Positions 48,433 to 60,794 of a DNA stretch of 64,000 bases are shown in pieces; the stretch's first letter is position 1; every line of letters begins with the position of its first letter. The stretch comes from Odiellus spinosus. Its lineage: Eukaryota; Arthropoda; Arachnida; Opiliones; Phalangiidae. Location: contig OY987227.1 in the NCBI GenBank assembly GCA_963920705.1, forward strand, positions 1,054,001 to 1,118,000. The letters are read 5' to 3'. Position numbers and translations under genes: made by a program. The notes beneath the pieces are model-generated. The model worked only from the letters and a program-made list of their open reading frames with translations. It made no database searches and was not told the origin of the DNA.

Positions 48433-48952
48433 AAGTCTTCAATTGAAAATAACTCTTCAATTGAAAATAACTCTTCAATTGAAAATAACTCTTCAATTGA
48501 AAATAACTCTTCAATTGAAAATAACTCTTCAATTGAAAATAACTCTTCAATTGAAAATAACCCTTCAATTGAAAATAACTCTTCAATTGAAAATAACTCT
48601 TCAATTGAAAATAACTCTTAAATTGAAAATAACTCTTCTATTGAAAATAACTCTTCAATTGAAAATAACTCTTAAATTGAAAATAACTCTTCTATTGAAA
48701 ATAACTCTTCAATTGAAAATAACTCTTCAATTTAAAATAATTCTTCAATTGAAAATAACTCTTCAATTGAAAATAACTCTTCAATTGAAAATAACTCTTC
48801 AATTGAAAATAACTCTTCAATTGAAAATAACTCTTCAATTGAAAATAACTCTTCAATTGAAAATAACTCTTCAATTGAAAATAACTCTTAAATTGAAAAT
48901 AACTCTTCTATTGAAAATAACTTTACCATTATAAAACTTTTCAATGTAAAAT
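48433..48952 (+). repeat. Block 31: copy 3 of block 19
   Basis: Core 48919-48952. It lies 1,848 bp after copy 2, so 46585-48432 is one tandem period. Confidence 0.9.
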
Positions 48953-49364
48953 AAGTCTTCAATTGAAAATAACTCTTCAATTGAAAATAACTCTTAAATT
49001 GAAAATAACTCTTCTATTGAAAATAACTCTTCAATTGAAAATAACTCTTAAATTGAAAATAACTCTTCTATTGAAAATAACTCTTCTATTGAAAATAACT
49101 CTTCAATTGAAAATAACTCTTCAATTGAAAGTAATTCTTCAATTGAAAATAACTCTTCAATTGAAAATAACTCTTCAATTGAAAATAACTCTTCAATTGA
49201 AAATAACTCTTCAATTGAAAATAACTCTTCAATTGAAAATAACTCTTCAATTGAAAATAACTCTTCAATTGAAAATAACTCTTCAATTGAAAATAACTCT
49301 TAAATTGAAAATAACTCTTCTATTGAAAATAACTTTACCATTATAAAACTTTTCAATGTAAAAT
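48953..49364 (+). repeat. Block 32: copy 3 of block 20
   Basis: Same 21 monomers, gaaagtaattc near 49128, core 49331-49364. Confidence 0.9.
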
Positions 49365-50154
49365 AAGTCTTCAATTGAAAATAAGTCTTCAATTGAAAAT
49401 AACTCTTCAATTGAAAATAACTCTTCAATTGAAAATAACTCTTCAATTGAAAATAACTCTTCAATTGAAAATAACTCTTCAATTGAAAATAACTCTTCAA
49501 TTGAAAATAACCCTTCAATTGAAAATAACTCTTCAATTGAAAATAACTCTTCAATTGAAAATAACTCTTCAATTGAGAATAACTCTTCAATTGAAAATAA
49601 CTCTTCAATTGAAAATAACTCTTCAATTGAAAATAACTCTTGAATTGAAAATAACTCTTATATTGAAAATGACTCTTAAATTGAAAATAACTCTTCTATT
49701 GAAAATATCTCTTCAATTGAAAATAACTCTTCAATTGAAAATAACTCTTCAATTGAAAATAACTCTTTAATTGAAAATAACTCTTCAATTGAAAATAACT
49801 CTTCAATTGAAAATAACTCTTCAATTGAAAATAACTCTTAAATTGAAAATAACTCTTCTATTGAAAATAACTCTTCTATTGAAAATAACTCTTCAATTGA
49901 AAATAACTCTTCAATTGAAAATAATTCTTCAATTGAAAATAACTCTTCAATTGAAAATAACTCTTCAATTGAAAATAACTCTTCAATTGAAAATAACTCT
50001 TCAATTGAAAATAACTCTTCAATTGAAAATAACTCTTCAATTGAAAATAACTCTTAAATTGAAAATAACTCTTCTATTGAAAATAACTCTTAAATTGAAA
50101 ATAACTCTTCTATTGAAAATAACTTTACCATTATAAAACTTTTCAATGTAAAAT
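49365..50154 (+). repeat. Block 33: 42 monomers, first unit of the right-end recipe
   Basis: Two 3G, 4C, 15G, cassette 49635-49706, the first 2T monomer (atctc, 49707), 8T (49761), 8A, 9T, 9T, 3T (49923), plain. The closing 8A, 9T pair is doubled (50049-50120) before the core 50121-50154. Confidence 0.88.
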
Positions 50155-50710
50155 AAGTCTTCAATTGAAAATAACTCTTCAATTGAAAATAACTCTTCAA
50201 TTGAAAATAACTCTTCAATTGAAAATAACTCTTCAATTGAAAATAACTCTTCAATTGAAAATAACTCTTCAATTGAAAATAACTCTTCAATTGAAAATAA
50301 CCCTTCAATTGAAAATAACTCTTCAATTGAAAATAACTCTTCAATTGAAAATAACTCTTAAATTGAAAATAACTCTTCTATTGAAAATAACTCTTCAATT
50401 GAAAATAACTCTTAAATTGAAAATAACTCTTCTATTGAAAATAACTCTTCTATTGAAAATAACTCTTCAATTGAAAATAACTCTTCAATTTAAAATAATT
50501 CTTCAATTGAAAATAACTCTTCAATTGAAAATAACTCTTCAATTGAAAATAACTCTTCAATTGAAAATAACTCTTCAATTGAAAATAACTCTTCAATTGA
50601 AAATAACTCTTCAATTGAAAATAACTCTTCAATTGAAAATAACTCTTAAATTGAAAATAACTCTTCTATTGAAAATAACTTTACCATTATAAAACTTTTC
50701 AATGTAAAAT
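50155..50710 (+). repeat. Block 34: 29 monomers
   Basis: A longer relative of block 19: single 3G, eight plain, 4C, 8A/9T, plain, 8A, 9T, 9T (one more 9T than block 19), 13T, 3T, plain, 8A, 9T, core 50677-50710. Confidence 0.88.
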
Positions 50711-51140
50711 AAGTCTTCAATTGAAAATAAGTCTTCAATTGAAAATAACTCTTCAATTGAAAATAACTCTTCAATTGAAAATAACTCTTCAATTGAAAAT
50801 AACTCTTCAATTGAAAATAACTCTTCAATTGAAAATAACTCTTCAATTGAAAATAACTCTTCAATTGAAAATAACCCTTCAATTGAAAATAACTCTTCAA
50901 TTGAAAATAATTCTTCAATTGAAAATAACTCTTCAATTGAAAATAACTCTTCAATTGAAAATAACTCTTCAATTGAAAATAACTCTTGAATTGAAAATAA
51001 CTCTTATATTGAAAATAACTCTTAAATTGAAAATAACTCTTCTATTGAAAATATCTCTTCAATTGAAAATAACTCTTCAATTGAAAATAACTCTTCAATT
51101 GAAAATAACTTTACCATTATAAAACTTTTCAATGTAAAAT
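50711..51140 (+). repeat. Block 35: 22 monomers, abrupt core without 8A, 9T
   Basis: Two 3G, eight plain, 4C, 3T, four plain, cassette variant without the 1G change (50981-51052), 2T, then only three plain monomers before the core 51107-51140. This is the only core I find whose two preceding monomers are plain instead of 8A, 9T. Confidence 0.88.
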
Positions 51141-52002
51141 AAGTCTTCAATTGAAAATAAGTCTTCAATTGAAAATAACTCTTCAATTGAAAATAACTCT
51201 TCAATTGAAAATAACTCTTCAATTGAAAATAACTCTTCAATTGAAAATAACTCTTCAATTGAAAATAACCCTTCAATTGAAAATAACTCTTCAATTGAAA
51301 ATAACTCTTCAATTGAAAATAACTCTTCAATTGAAAATAACTCTTCAATTGAAAATAACTCTTCAATTGAAAATAACCCTTCAATTGAAAATAACTCTTC
51401 AATTGAAAATAATTCTTCAATTGAAAATAACTCTTCAATTGAAAATAACTCTTCAATTGAAAATAACTCTTCAATTGAAAATAACTCTTGAATTGAAAAT
51501 AACTCTTATATTGAAAATAACTCTTAAATTGAAAATAACTCTTCTATTGAAAATATCTCTTCAATTGAAAATAACTCTTCAATTGAAAATAACTCTTCAA
51601 TTGAAAATAACTCTTTAATTGAAAATAACTCTTCAATTGAAAATAACTCTTCAATTGAAAATAACTCTTCAATTGAAAATAACTCTTAAATTGAAAATAA
51701 CTCTTCTATTGAAAATAACTCTTCAATTGAAAATAACTCTTGAATTGAAAATAACTCTTCAATTGAAAATAACTCTTCAATTGAAAATAACTCTTCAATT
51801 GAAAATAACTCTTCAATTGAAAATAACTCTTCAATTGAAAATAACTCTTCAATTGAAAATAACTCTTCAATTGAAAATAACTCTTCAATTGAAAATAACT
51901 CTTCAATTGAAAATAACTCTTCAATTGAAAATAACTCTTAAATTGAAAATAACTCTTCTATTGAAAATAACTTTACCATTATAAAACTTTTCAATGTAAA
52001 AT
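51141..52002 (+). repeat. Block 36: 46 monomers
   Basis: Two 4C, 3T, cassette variant without the 1G change (51483-51554) as in the block before, 2T, 8T, 8A, 9T, plain, 8G, a plain run, 8A, 9T, core 51969-52002. Confidence 0.88.
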
Positions 52003-52432
52003 AAGTCTTCAATTGAAAATAAGTCTTCAATTGAAAATAACTCTTCAATTGAAAATAACTCTTCAATTGAAAATAACTCTTAAATTGAAAATAACTCTTC
52101 TATTGAAAATAACTCTTCAATTGAAAATAACTCTTAAATTGAAAATAACTCTTCTATTGAAAATAACTCTTCTATTGAAAATAACTCTTCAATTGAAAAT
52201 AACTCTTCAATTGAAAGTAATTCTTCAATTGAAAATAACTCTTCAATTGAAAATAACTCTTCAATTGAAAATAACTCTTCAATTGAAAATAACTCTTCAA
52301 TTGAAAATAACTCTTCAATTGAAAATAACTCTTCAATTGAAAATAACTCTTCAATTGAAAATAACTCTTAAATTGAAAATAACTCTTCTATTGAAAATAA
52401 CTTTACCATTATAAAACTTTTCAATGTAAAAT
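52003..52432 (+). repeat. Block 37: 22 monomers, block-20 type
   Basis: Two 3G, two plain, 8A, 9T, plain, 8A, 9T, 9T, plain, the gaaagtaattc signature near 52214, plain, 8A, 9T, core 52399-52432. Confidence 0.88.
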
Positions 52433-53168
52433 AAGTCTTCAATTGAAAATAAGTCTTCAATTGAAAATAACTCTTCAATTGAAAATAACTCTTCAATTGA
52501 AAATAACTCTTCAATTGAAAATAACTCTTCAATTGAAAATAACTCTTCAATTGAAAATAACCCTTCAATTGAAAATAACTCTTCAATTGAAAATAACTCT
52601 TCAATTGAAAATAACTCTTCAATTGAAAATAACTCTTCAATTGAAAATAACTCTTCAGTTGAAAATAACTCTTGAATTGAAAATAACTCTTATATTGAAA
52701 ATGACTCTTAAATTGAAAATAACTCTTCTATTGAAAATATCTCTTCAATTGAAAATAACTCTTCAATTGAAAATAACTCTTCAATTGAAAATAACTCTTT
52801 AATTGAAAATAACTCTTCAATTGAAAATAACTCTTCAATTGAAAATAACTCTTCAATTGAAAATAACTCTTAAATTGAAAATAACTCTTCTAATGAAAAT
52901 TACTCTTCTATTGAAAATAACTCTTCAATTGAAAATAACTCTTCAATTGAAAATAATTCTTCAATTGAAAATAACTCTTCAATTGAAAATAACTCTTCAA
53001 TTGAAAATAACTCTTCAATTGAAAATAACTCTTCAATTGAAAATAACTCTTCAATTGAAAATAACTCTTCAATTGAAAATAACTCTTCAATTGAAAATAA
53101 CTCTTAAATTGAAAATAACTCTTCTATTGAAAATAACTTTACCATTATAAAACTTTTCAATGTAAAAT
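52433..53168 (+). repeat. Block 38: 39 monomers, standard right-end HOR
   Basis: Cassette 52667-52738 begins directly after a 10G monomer (cagttg, G at 52658) that I find nowhere else. 2T, 8T, 8A, then a 9T monomer further altered to ctaatg followed by a 1T monomer (near 52890-52900). 3T, plain, 8A, 9T, core 53135-53168. Confidence 0.88.
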
Positions 53169-54048
53169 AAGTCTTCAATTGAAAATAAGTCTTCAATTGA
53201 AAATAACTCTTCAATTGAAAATAACTCTTCAATTGAAAATAACTCTTCAATTGAAAATAACTCTTCAATTGAAAATAACTCTTCAATTGAAAATAACTCT
53301 TCAATTGAAAATAACTCTTCAATTGAAAATAACTCTTGAATTGAAAATAACTCTTATATTGAAAATGACTCTTAAATTGAAAATAACTCTTCTATTGAAA
53401 ATATCTCTTCAATTGAAAATAACTCTTCAATTGAAAATAACTCTTCAATTGAAAATAACTCTTTAATTGAAAATAACTCTTCAATTGAAAATAACTCTTC
53501 AATTGAAAATAACTCTTCAATTGAAAATAACTCTTAAATTGAAAATAACTCTTCTATTGAAAATAACTCTTCAATTGAAAATAACTCTTGAATTGAAAAT
53601 AACTCTTCAATTGAAAATAACTCTTCAATTGAAAATAACTCTTCAATTGAAAATAACTCTTCAATTGAAAATAACTCTTCAATTGAAAATAACTCTTCAA
53701 TTGAAAATAACTCTTCAATTGAAAATAACTCTTCAATTGAAAATAACTCTTAAATTGAAAATAACTCTTCTATTGAAAATAACTCTTCTATTGAAAATAA
53801 CTCTTCAATTGAAAATAACTCTTCAATTGAAAATAATTCTTCAATTGAAAATAACTCTTCAATTGAAAATAACTCTTCAATTGAAAATAACTCTTCAATT
53901 GAAAATAACTCTTCAATTGAAAATAACTCTTCAATTGAAAATAACTCTTCAATTGAAAATAACTCTTCAATTGAAAATAACTCTTAAATTGAAAATAACT
54001 CTTCTATTGAAAATAACTTTACCATTATAAAACTTTTCAATGTAAAAT
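53169..54048 (+). repeat. Block 39: 47 monomers, first half of a 2,064-bp duplication
   Basis: Two 3G, plain, no 4C, cassette 53331-53402, 2T, 8T, 8A, 9T, plain, 8G, plain run, 8A, 9T, 9T, two plain, 3T, plain, 8A, 9T, core 54015-54048. Confidence 0.89.
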
Positions 54049-54604
54049 AAGTCTTCAATTGAAAATAAGTCTTCAATTGAAAATAACTCTTCAATTGAAA
54101 ATAACTCTTCAATTGAAAATAACTCTTCAATTGAAAATAACTCTTCAATTGAAAATAACTCTTCAATTGAAAATAACTCTTCAATTGAAAATAACCCTTC
54201 AATTGAAAATAACTCTTCAATTGAAAATAACTCTTCAATTGAAAATAACTCTTAAATTGAAAATAACTCTTCTATTGAAAATAACTCTTCAATTGAAAAT
54301 AACTCTTAAATTGAAAATAACTCTTCTATTGAAAATAACTCTTCTATTGAAAATAACTCTTCAATTGAAAATAACTCTTCAATTGAAAGTAATTCTTCAA
54401 TTGAAAATAACTCTTCAATTGAAAATAACTCTTCAATTGAAAATAACTCTTCAATTGAAAATAACTCTTCAATTGAAAATAACTCTTCAATTGAAAATAA
54501 CTCTTCAATTGAAAATAACTCTTCAATTGAAAATAACTCTTAAATTGAAAATAACTCTTCTATTGAAAATAACTTTACCATTATAAAACTTTTCAATGTA
54601 AAAT
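54049..54604 (+). repeat. Block 40: 29 monomers
   Basis: Two 3G, seven plain, 4C, three plain, 8A, 9T, plain, 8A, 9T, 9T, gaaagtaattc near 54386, plain, 8A, 9T, core 54571-54604. It recurs unchanged in length and markers at 56113-56668. Confidence 0.89.
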
Positions 54605-55232
54605 AAGTCTTCAATTGAAAATAAGTCTTCAATTGAAAATAACTCTTCAATTGAAAATAACTCTTCAATTGAAAATAACTCTTCAATTGAAAATAACTCT
54701 TCAATTGAAAATAACTCTTCAATTGAAAATAACCCTTCAATTGAAAATAACTCTTCAATTGAAAATAACTCTTCAATTGAAAATAACTCTTTAATTGAAA
54801 ATAACTCTTCAATTGAAAATAACTCTTCAATTGAAAATAACTCTTCAATTGAAAATAACTCTTAAATTGAAAATAACTCTTCTATTGAAAATAACTCTTC
54901 TATTGAAAATAACTCTTCAATTGAAAATAACTCTTCAATTGAAAATAACTCTTCAATTGAAAATAACTCTTAAATTGAAAATAACTCTTCTATTGAAAAT
55001 AACTCTTCAATTGAAAATAATTCTTCAATTGAAAATAACTCTTCAATTGAAAATAACTCTTCAATTGAAAATAACTCTTCAATTGAAAATAACTCTTCAA
55101 TTGAAAATAACTCTTCAATTGAAAATAACTCTTCAATTGAAAATAACTCTTCAATTGAAAATAACTCTTAAATTGAAAATAACTCTTCTATTGAAAATAA
55201 CTTTACCATTATAAAACTTTTCAATGTAAAAT
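54605..55232 (+). repeat. Block 41: 33 monomers without a cassette
   Basis: Two 3G, 4C, 8T without the usual preceding cassette and 2T, 8A, 9T, 9T, three or four plain, 8A, 9T, plain, 3T, plain run, 8A, 9T, core 55199-55232. It sits between the two halves of the 2,064-bp duplication. Confidence 0.87.
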
Positions 55233-56112
55233 AAGTCTTCAATTGAAAATAAGTCTTCAATTGAAAATAACTCTTCAATTGAAAATAACTCTTCAATTGA
55301 AAATAACTCTTCAATTGAAAATAACTCTTCAATTGAAAATAACTCTTCAATTGAAAATAACTCTTCAATTGAAAATAACTCTTCAATTGAAAATAACTCT
55401 TGAATTGAAAATAACTCTTATATTGAAAATGACTCTTAAATTGAAAATAACTCTTCTATTGAAAATATCTCTTCAATTGAAAATAACTCTTCAATTGAAA
55501 ATAACTCTTCAATTGAAAATAACTCTTTAATTGAAAATAACTCTTCAATTGAAAATAACTCTTCAATTGAAAATAACTCTTCAATTGAAAATAACTCTTA
55601 AATTGAAAATAACTCTTCTATTGAAAATAACTCTTCAATTGAAAATAACTCTTGAATTGAAAATAACTCTTCAATTGAAAATAACTCTTCAATTGAAAAT
55701 AACTCTTCAATTGAAAATAACTCTTCAATTGAAAATAACTCTTCAATTGAAAATAACTCTTCAATTGAAAATAACTCTTCAATTGAAAATAACTCTTAAA
55801 TTGAAAATAACTCTTCTATTGAAAATAACTCTTCTATTGAAAATAACTCTTCAATTGAAAATAACTCTTCAATTGAAAATAATTCTTCAATTGAAAATAA
55901 CTCTTCAATTGAAAATAACTCTTCAATTGAAAATAACTCTTCAATTGAAAATAACTCTTCAATTGAAAATAACTCTTCAATTGAAAATAACTCTTCAATT
56001 GAAAATAACTCTTCAATTGAAAATAACTCTTCAATTGAAAATAACTCTTAAATTGAAAATAACTCTTCTATTGAAAATAACTTTACCATTATAAAACTTT
56101 TCAATGTAAAAT
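55233..56112 (+). repeat. Block 42: copy of block 39
   Basis: Cassette 55395-55466. It has the same 47 monomers and markers as 53169-54048, except that one plain monomer has moved from the run after 8G to the final run, so total length is unchanged. Core 56079-56112. Confidence 0.89.
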
Positions 56113-56668
56113 AAGTCTTCAATTGAAAATAAGTCTTCAATTGAAAATAACTCTTCAATTGAAAATAACTCTTCAATTGAAAATAACTCTTCAATTGAAA
56201 ATAACTCTTCAATTGAAAATAACTCTTCAATTGAAAATAACTCTTCAATTGAAAATAACCCTTCAATTGAAAATAACTCTTCAATTGAAAATAACTCTTC
56301 AATTGAAAATAACTCTTAAATTGAAAATAACTCTTCTATTGAAAATAACTCTTCAATTGAAAATAACTCTTAAATTGAAAATAACTCTTCTATTGAAAAT
56401 AACTCTTCTATTGAAAATAACTCTTCAATTGAAAATAACTCTTCAATTGAAAGTAATTCTTCAATTGAAAATAACTCTTCAATTGAAAATAACTCTTCAA
56501 TTGAAAATAACTCTTCAATTGAAAATAACTCTTCAATTGAAAATAACTCTTCAATTGAAAATAACTCTTCAATTGAAAATAACTCTTCAATTGAAAATAA
56601 CTCTTAAATTGAAAATAACTCTTCTATTGAAAATAACTTTACCATTATAAAACTTTTCAATGTAAAAT
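56113..56668 (+). repeat. Block 43: copy of block 40
   Basis: It repeats 54049-54604 at offset 2,064, with gaaagtaattc near 56450; core 56635-56668. Confidence 0.9.
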
Positions 56669-57422
56669 AAGTCTTCAATTGAAAATAAGTCTTCAATTGA
56701 AAATAACTCTTCAATTGAAAATAACTCTTCAATTGAAAATAACTCTTCAATTGAAAATAACTCTTCAATTGAAAATAACTCTTCAATTGAAAATAACCCT
56801 TCAATTGAAAATAACTCTTCAATTGAAAATAACTCTTCAATTGAAAATAACTCTTCAATTGAAAATAACTCTTCAATTGAAAATAACTCTTCAATTGAAA
56901 ATAACTCTTGAATTGAAAATAACTCTTATATTGAAAATGACTCTTAAATTGAAAATAACTCTTCTATTGAAAATATCTCTTCAATTGAAAATAACTCTTC
57001 AATTGAAAATAACTCTTCAATTGAAAATAACTCTTTAATTGAAAATAACTCTTCAATTGAAAATAACTCTTCAATTGAAAATAACTCTTCAATTGAAAAT
57101 AACTCTTAAATTGAAAATAACTCTTCTATTGAAAATAACTCTTCTATTGAAAATAACTCTTCAATTGAAAATAACTCTTCAATTGAAAATAATTCTTCAA
57201 TTGAAAATAACTCTTCAATTGAAAATAACTCTTCAATTGAAAATAACTCTTCAATTGAAAATAACTCTTCAATTGAAAATAACTCTTCAATTGAAAATAA
57301 CTCTTCAATTGAAAATAAGTCTTCAATTGAAAATAACTCTTCAATTGAAAATAACTCTTAAATTGAAAATAACTCTTCTATTGAAAATAACTTTACCATT
57401 ATAAAACTTTTCAATGTAAAAT
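56669..57422 (+). repeat. Block 44: 40 monomers, standard right-end HOR
   Basis: Cassette 56903-56974, 2T, 8T, 8A, 9T, 9T, 3T. An additional 3G monomer stands in the final plain run (near 57318), which other copies lack. Core 57389-57422. Confidence 0.9.
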
Positions 57423-57726
57423 AAGTCTTCAATTGAAAATAAGTCTTCAATTGAAAATAACTCTTCAATTGAAAATAACTCTTCAATTGAAAATAACTCT
57501 TCAATTGAAAATAACTCTTCAATTGAAAATAACTCTTCAATTGAAAATAACTCTTCAATTGAAAATAACTCTTCAATTGAAAATAACTCTTCAATTGAAA
57601 ATAACTCTTCAATTGAAAATAACTCTTCAATTGAAAATAACTCTTCAATTGAAAATAACTCTTAAATTGAAAATAACTCTTCTATTGAAAATAACTTTAC
57701 CATTATAAAACTTTTCAATGTAAAAT
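57423..57726 (+). repeat. Block 45: 15-monomer short unit
   Basis: 3G, 3G, 11 plain, 8A, 9T, core 57693-57726; no 4C and no cassette. It looks like a standard unit with its whole interior deleted in register. Confidence 0.9.
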
Positions 57727-58480
57727 AAGTCTTCAATTGAAAATAAGTCTTCAATTGAAAATAACTCTTCAATTGAAAATAACTCTTCAATTGAAAATAA
57801 CTCTTCAATTGAAAATAACTCTTCAATTGAAAATAACTCTTCAATTGAAAATAACCCTTCAATTGAAAATAACTCTTCAATTGAAAATAACTCTTCAATT
57901 GAAAATAACTCTTCAATTGAAAATAACTCTTCAATTGAAAATAACTCTTCAATTGAAAATAACTCTTGAATTGAAAATAACTCTTATATTGAAAATGACT
58001 CTTAAATTGAAAATAACTCTTCTATTGAAAATATCTCTTCAATTGAAAATAACTCTTCAATTGAAAATAACTCTTCAATTGAAAATAACTCTTTAATTGA
58101 AAATAACTCTTCAATTGAAAATAACTCTTCAATTGAAAATAACTCTTCAATTGAAAATAACTCTTAAATTGAAAATAACTCTTCTATTGAAAATAACTCT
58201 TCTATTGAAAATAACTCTTCAATTGAAAATAACTCTTCAATTGAAAATAATTCTTCAATTGAAAATAACTCTTCAATTGAAAATAACTCTTCAATTGAAA
58301 ATAACTCTTCAATTGAAAATAACTCTTCAATTGAAAATAACTCTTCAATTGAAAATAACTCTTCAATTGAAAATAACTCTTCAATTGAAAATAACTCTTC
58401 AATTGAAAATAACTCTTAAATTGAAAATAACTCTTCTATTGAAAATAACTTTACCATTATAAAACTTTTCAATGTAAAAT
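57727..58480 (+). repeat. Block 46: 40 monomers, standard right-end HOR
   Basis: Cassette 57961-58032. Same length as 56669-57422 (754 bp with core) and same marker order, without the extra 3G. Core 58447-58480. Confidence 0.9.
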
Positions 58481-59216
58481 AAGTCTTCAATTGAAAATGA
58501 GTCTTCAATTGAAAATAACTCTTCAATTGAAAATAACTCTTCAATTGAAAATAACTCTTCAATTGAAAATAACTCTTCAATTGAAAATAACTCTTCAATT
58601 GAAAATAACTCTTCAATTGAAAATAACTCTTCAATTGAAAATAACTCTTCAATTGAAAATAACTCTTCAATTGAAAATAACTCTTCAATTGAAAATAACT
58701 CTTGAATTGAAAATAACTCTTATATTGAAAATGACTCTTAAATTGAAAATAACTCTTCTATTGAAAATATCTCTTCAATTGAAAATAACTCTTCAATTGA
58801 AAATAACTCTTCAATTGAAAATAACTCTTTAATTGAAAATAACTCTTCAATTGAAAATAACTCTTCAATTGAAAATAACTCTTCAATTGAAAATAACTCT
58901 TAAATTGAAAATAACTCTTCTATTGAAAATAACTCTTCTATTGAAAATAACTCTTCAATTGAAAATAACTCTTCAATTGAAAATAATTCTTCAATTGAAA
59001 ATAACTCTTCAATTGAAAATAACTCTTCAATTGAAAATAACTCTTCAATTGAAAATAACTCTTCAATTGAAAATAACTCTTCAATTGAAAATAACTCTTC
59101 AATTGAAAATAACTCTTCAATTGAAAATAACTCTTCAATTGAAAATAACTCTTAAATTGAAAATAACTCTTCTATTGAAAATAACTTTACCATTATAAAA
59201 CTTTTCAATGTAAAAT
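58481..59216 (+). repeat. Block 47: 39 monomers, no 4C
   Basis: The second 3G monomer carries 1G too (aaaatgagtc). 4C is missing. Cassette 58697-58768, 2T, 8T, 8A, 9T, 9T, 3T; core 59183-59216. Confidence 0.9.
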
Positions 59217-59754
59217 AAGTCTTCAATTGAAAATGAGTCTTCAATTGAAAATAACTCTTCAATTGAAAATAACTCTTCAATTGAAAATAACTCTTCAATT
59301 GAAAATAACTCTTCAATTGAAAATAACTCTTCAATTGAAAATAACTCTTCAATTGAAAATAACTCTTCAATTGAAAATAACCCTTCAATTGAAAATAACT
59401 CATCAATTGAAAATAACTCTTCAATTGAAAATAACTCTTCAATTGAAAATAACTCTTCAATTGAAAATAACTCTTCAATTGAAAATAACTCTTGAATTGA
59501 AAATAACTCTTATATTGAAAATGACTCTTGAATTGAAAATAACTCTTCTATTGAAAATAACTCTTCTATTGAAAATAACTCTTCAATTGAAAATAACTCT
59601 TCAATTGAAAGTAATTCTTCAATTGAAAATAACTCTTCAATTGAAAATAACTCTTCAATTGAAAATAACTCTTCAATTGAAAATAACTCTTAAATTGAAA
59701 ATAACTCTTCTATTGAAAATAACTTTACCATTATAAAACTTTTCAATGTAAAAT
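59217..59754 (+). repeat. Block 48: 28 monomers, deleted middle
   Basis: It shares the 1G3G second monomer with the block before. 4C, then a 6A monomer (aactcatc, near 59397). Cassette variant 59487-59558, whose third member is 1G8G rather than 1G8A. It jumps straight to 9T, two plain, gaaagtaattc, four plain, 8A, 9T, core 59721-59754. Confidence 0.89.
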
Positions 59755-60526
59755 AAGTCTTCAATTGAAAATAAGTCTTCAATTGAAAATAACTCTTCAA
59801 TTGAAAATAACTCTTCAATTGAAAATAACTCTTCAATTGAAAATAACTCTTCAATTGAAAATAACTCTTCAATTGAAAATAACCCTTCAATTGAAAATAA
59901 CTCTTCAATTGAAAATAACTCTTCAATTGAAAATAACTCTTCAATTGAAAATAACTCTTCAATTGAAAATAACTCTTCAATTGAAAATAACTCTTGAATT
60001 GAAAATAACTCTTATATTGAAAATGACTCTTAAATTGAAAATAACTCTTCTATTGAAAATATCTCTTCAATTGAAAATAACTCTTCAATTGAAAATAACT
60101 CTTCAATTGAAAATAACTCTTTAATTGAAAATAACTCTTCAATTGAAAATAACTCTTCAATTGAAAATAACTCTTCAATTGAAAATAACTCTTAAATTGA
60201 AAATAACTCTTCTATTGAAAATAACTCTTCTATTGAAAATAACTCTTCAATTGAAAATAACTCTTCAATTGAAAATAATTCTTCAATTGAAAATAACTCT
60301 TCAATTGAAAATAACTCTTCAATTGAAAATAACTCTTCAATTGAAAATAACTCTTCAATTGAAAATAACTCTTCAATTGAAAATAACTCTTCAATTGAAA
60401 ATAACTCTTCAATTGAAAATAACTCTTCAATTGAAAATAACTCTTCAATTGAAAATAACTCTTAAATTGAAAATAACTCTTCTATTGAAAATAACTTTAC
60501 CATTATAAAACTTTTCAATGTAAAAT
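59755..60526 (+). repeat. Block 49: 41 monomers, standard right-end HOR
   Basis: Cassette 59989-60060, 2T, 8T, 8A, 9T, 9T, 3T; 772 bp with the core 60493-60526. Confidence 0.9.
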
Positions 60527-60794
60527 AAGTCTTCAATTGAAAATAAGTCTTCAATTGAAAATAACTCTTCAATTGAAAATAACTCTTCAATTGAAAATAA
60601 CTCTTCAATTGAAAATAACTCTTCAATTGAAAATAACTCTTCAATTGAAAATAACTCTTCAATTGAAAATAACTCTTCAATTGAAAATAACTCTTCAATT
60701 GAAAATAACTCTTCAATTGAAAATAACTCTTAAATTGAAAATAACTCTTCTATTGAAAATAACTTTACCATTATAAAACTTTTCAATGTAAAAT
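60527..60794 (+). repeat. Block 50: 13-monomer short unit
   Basis: The shortest block outside the GCA doublets and the nine-monomer block 3: 3G, 3G, nine plain, 8A, 9T, core 60761-60794. Confidence 0.9.
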
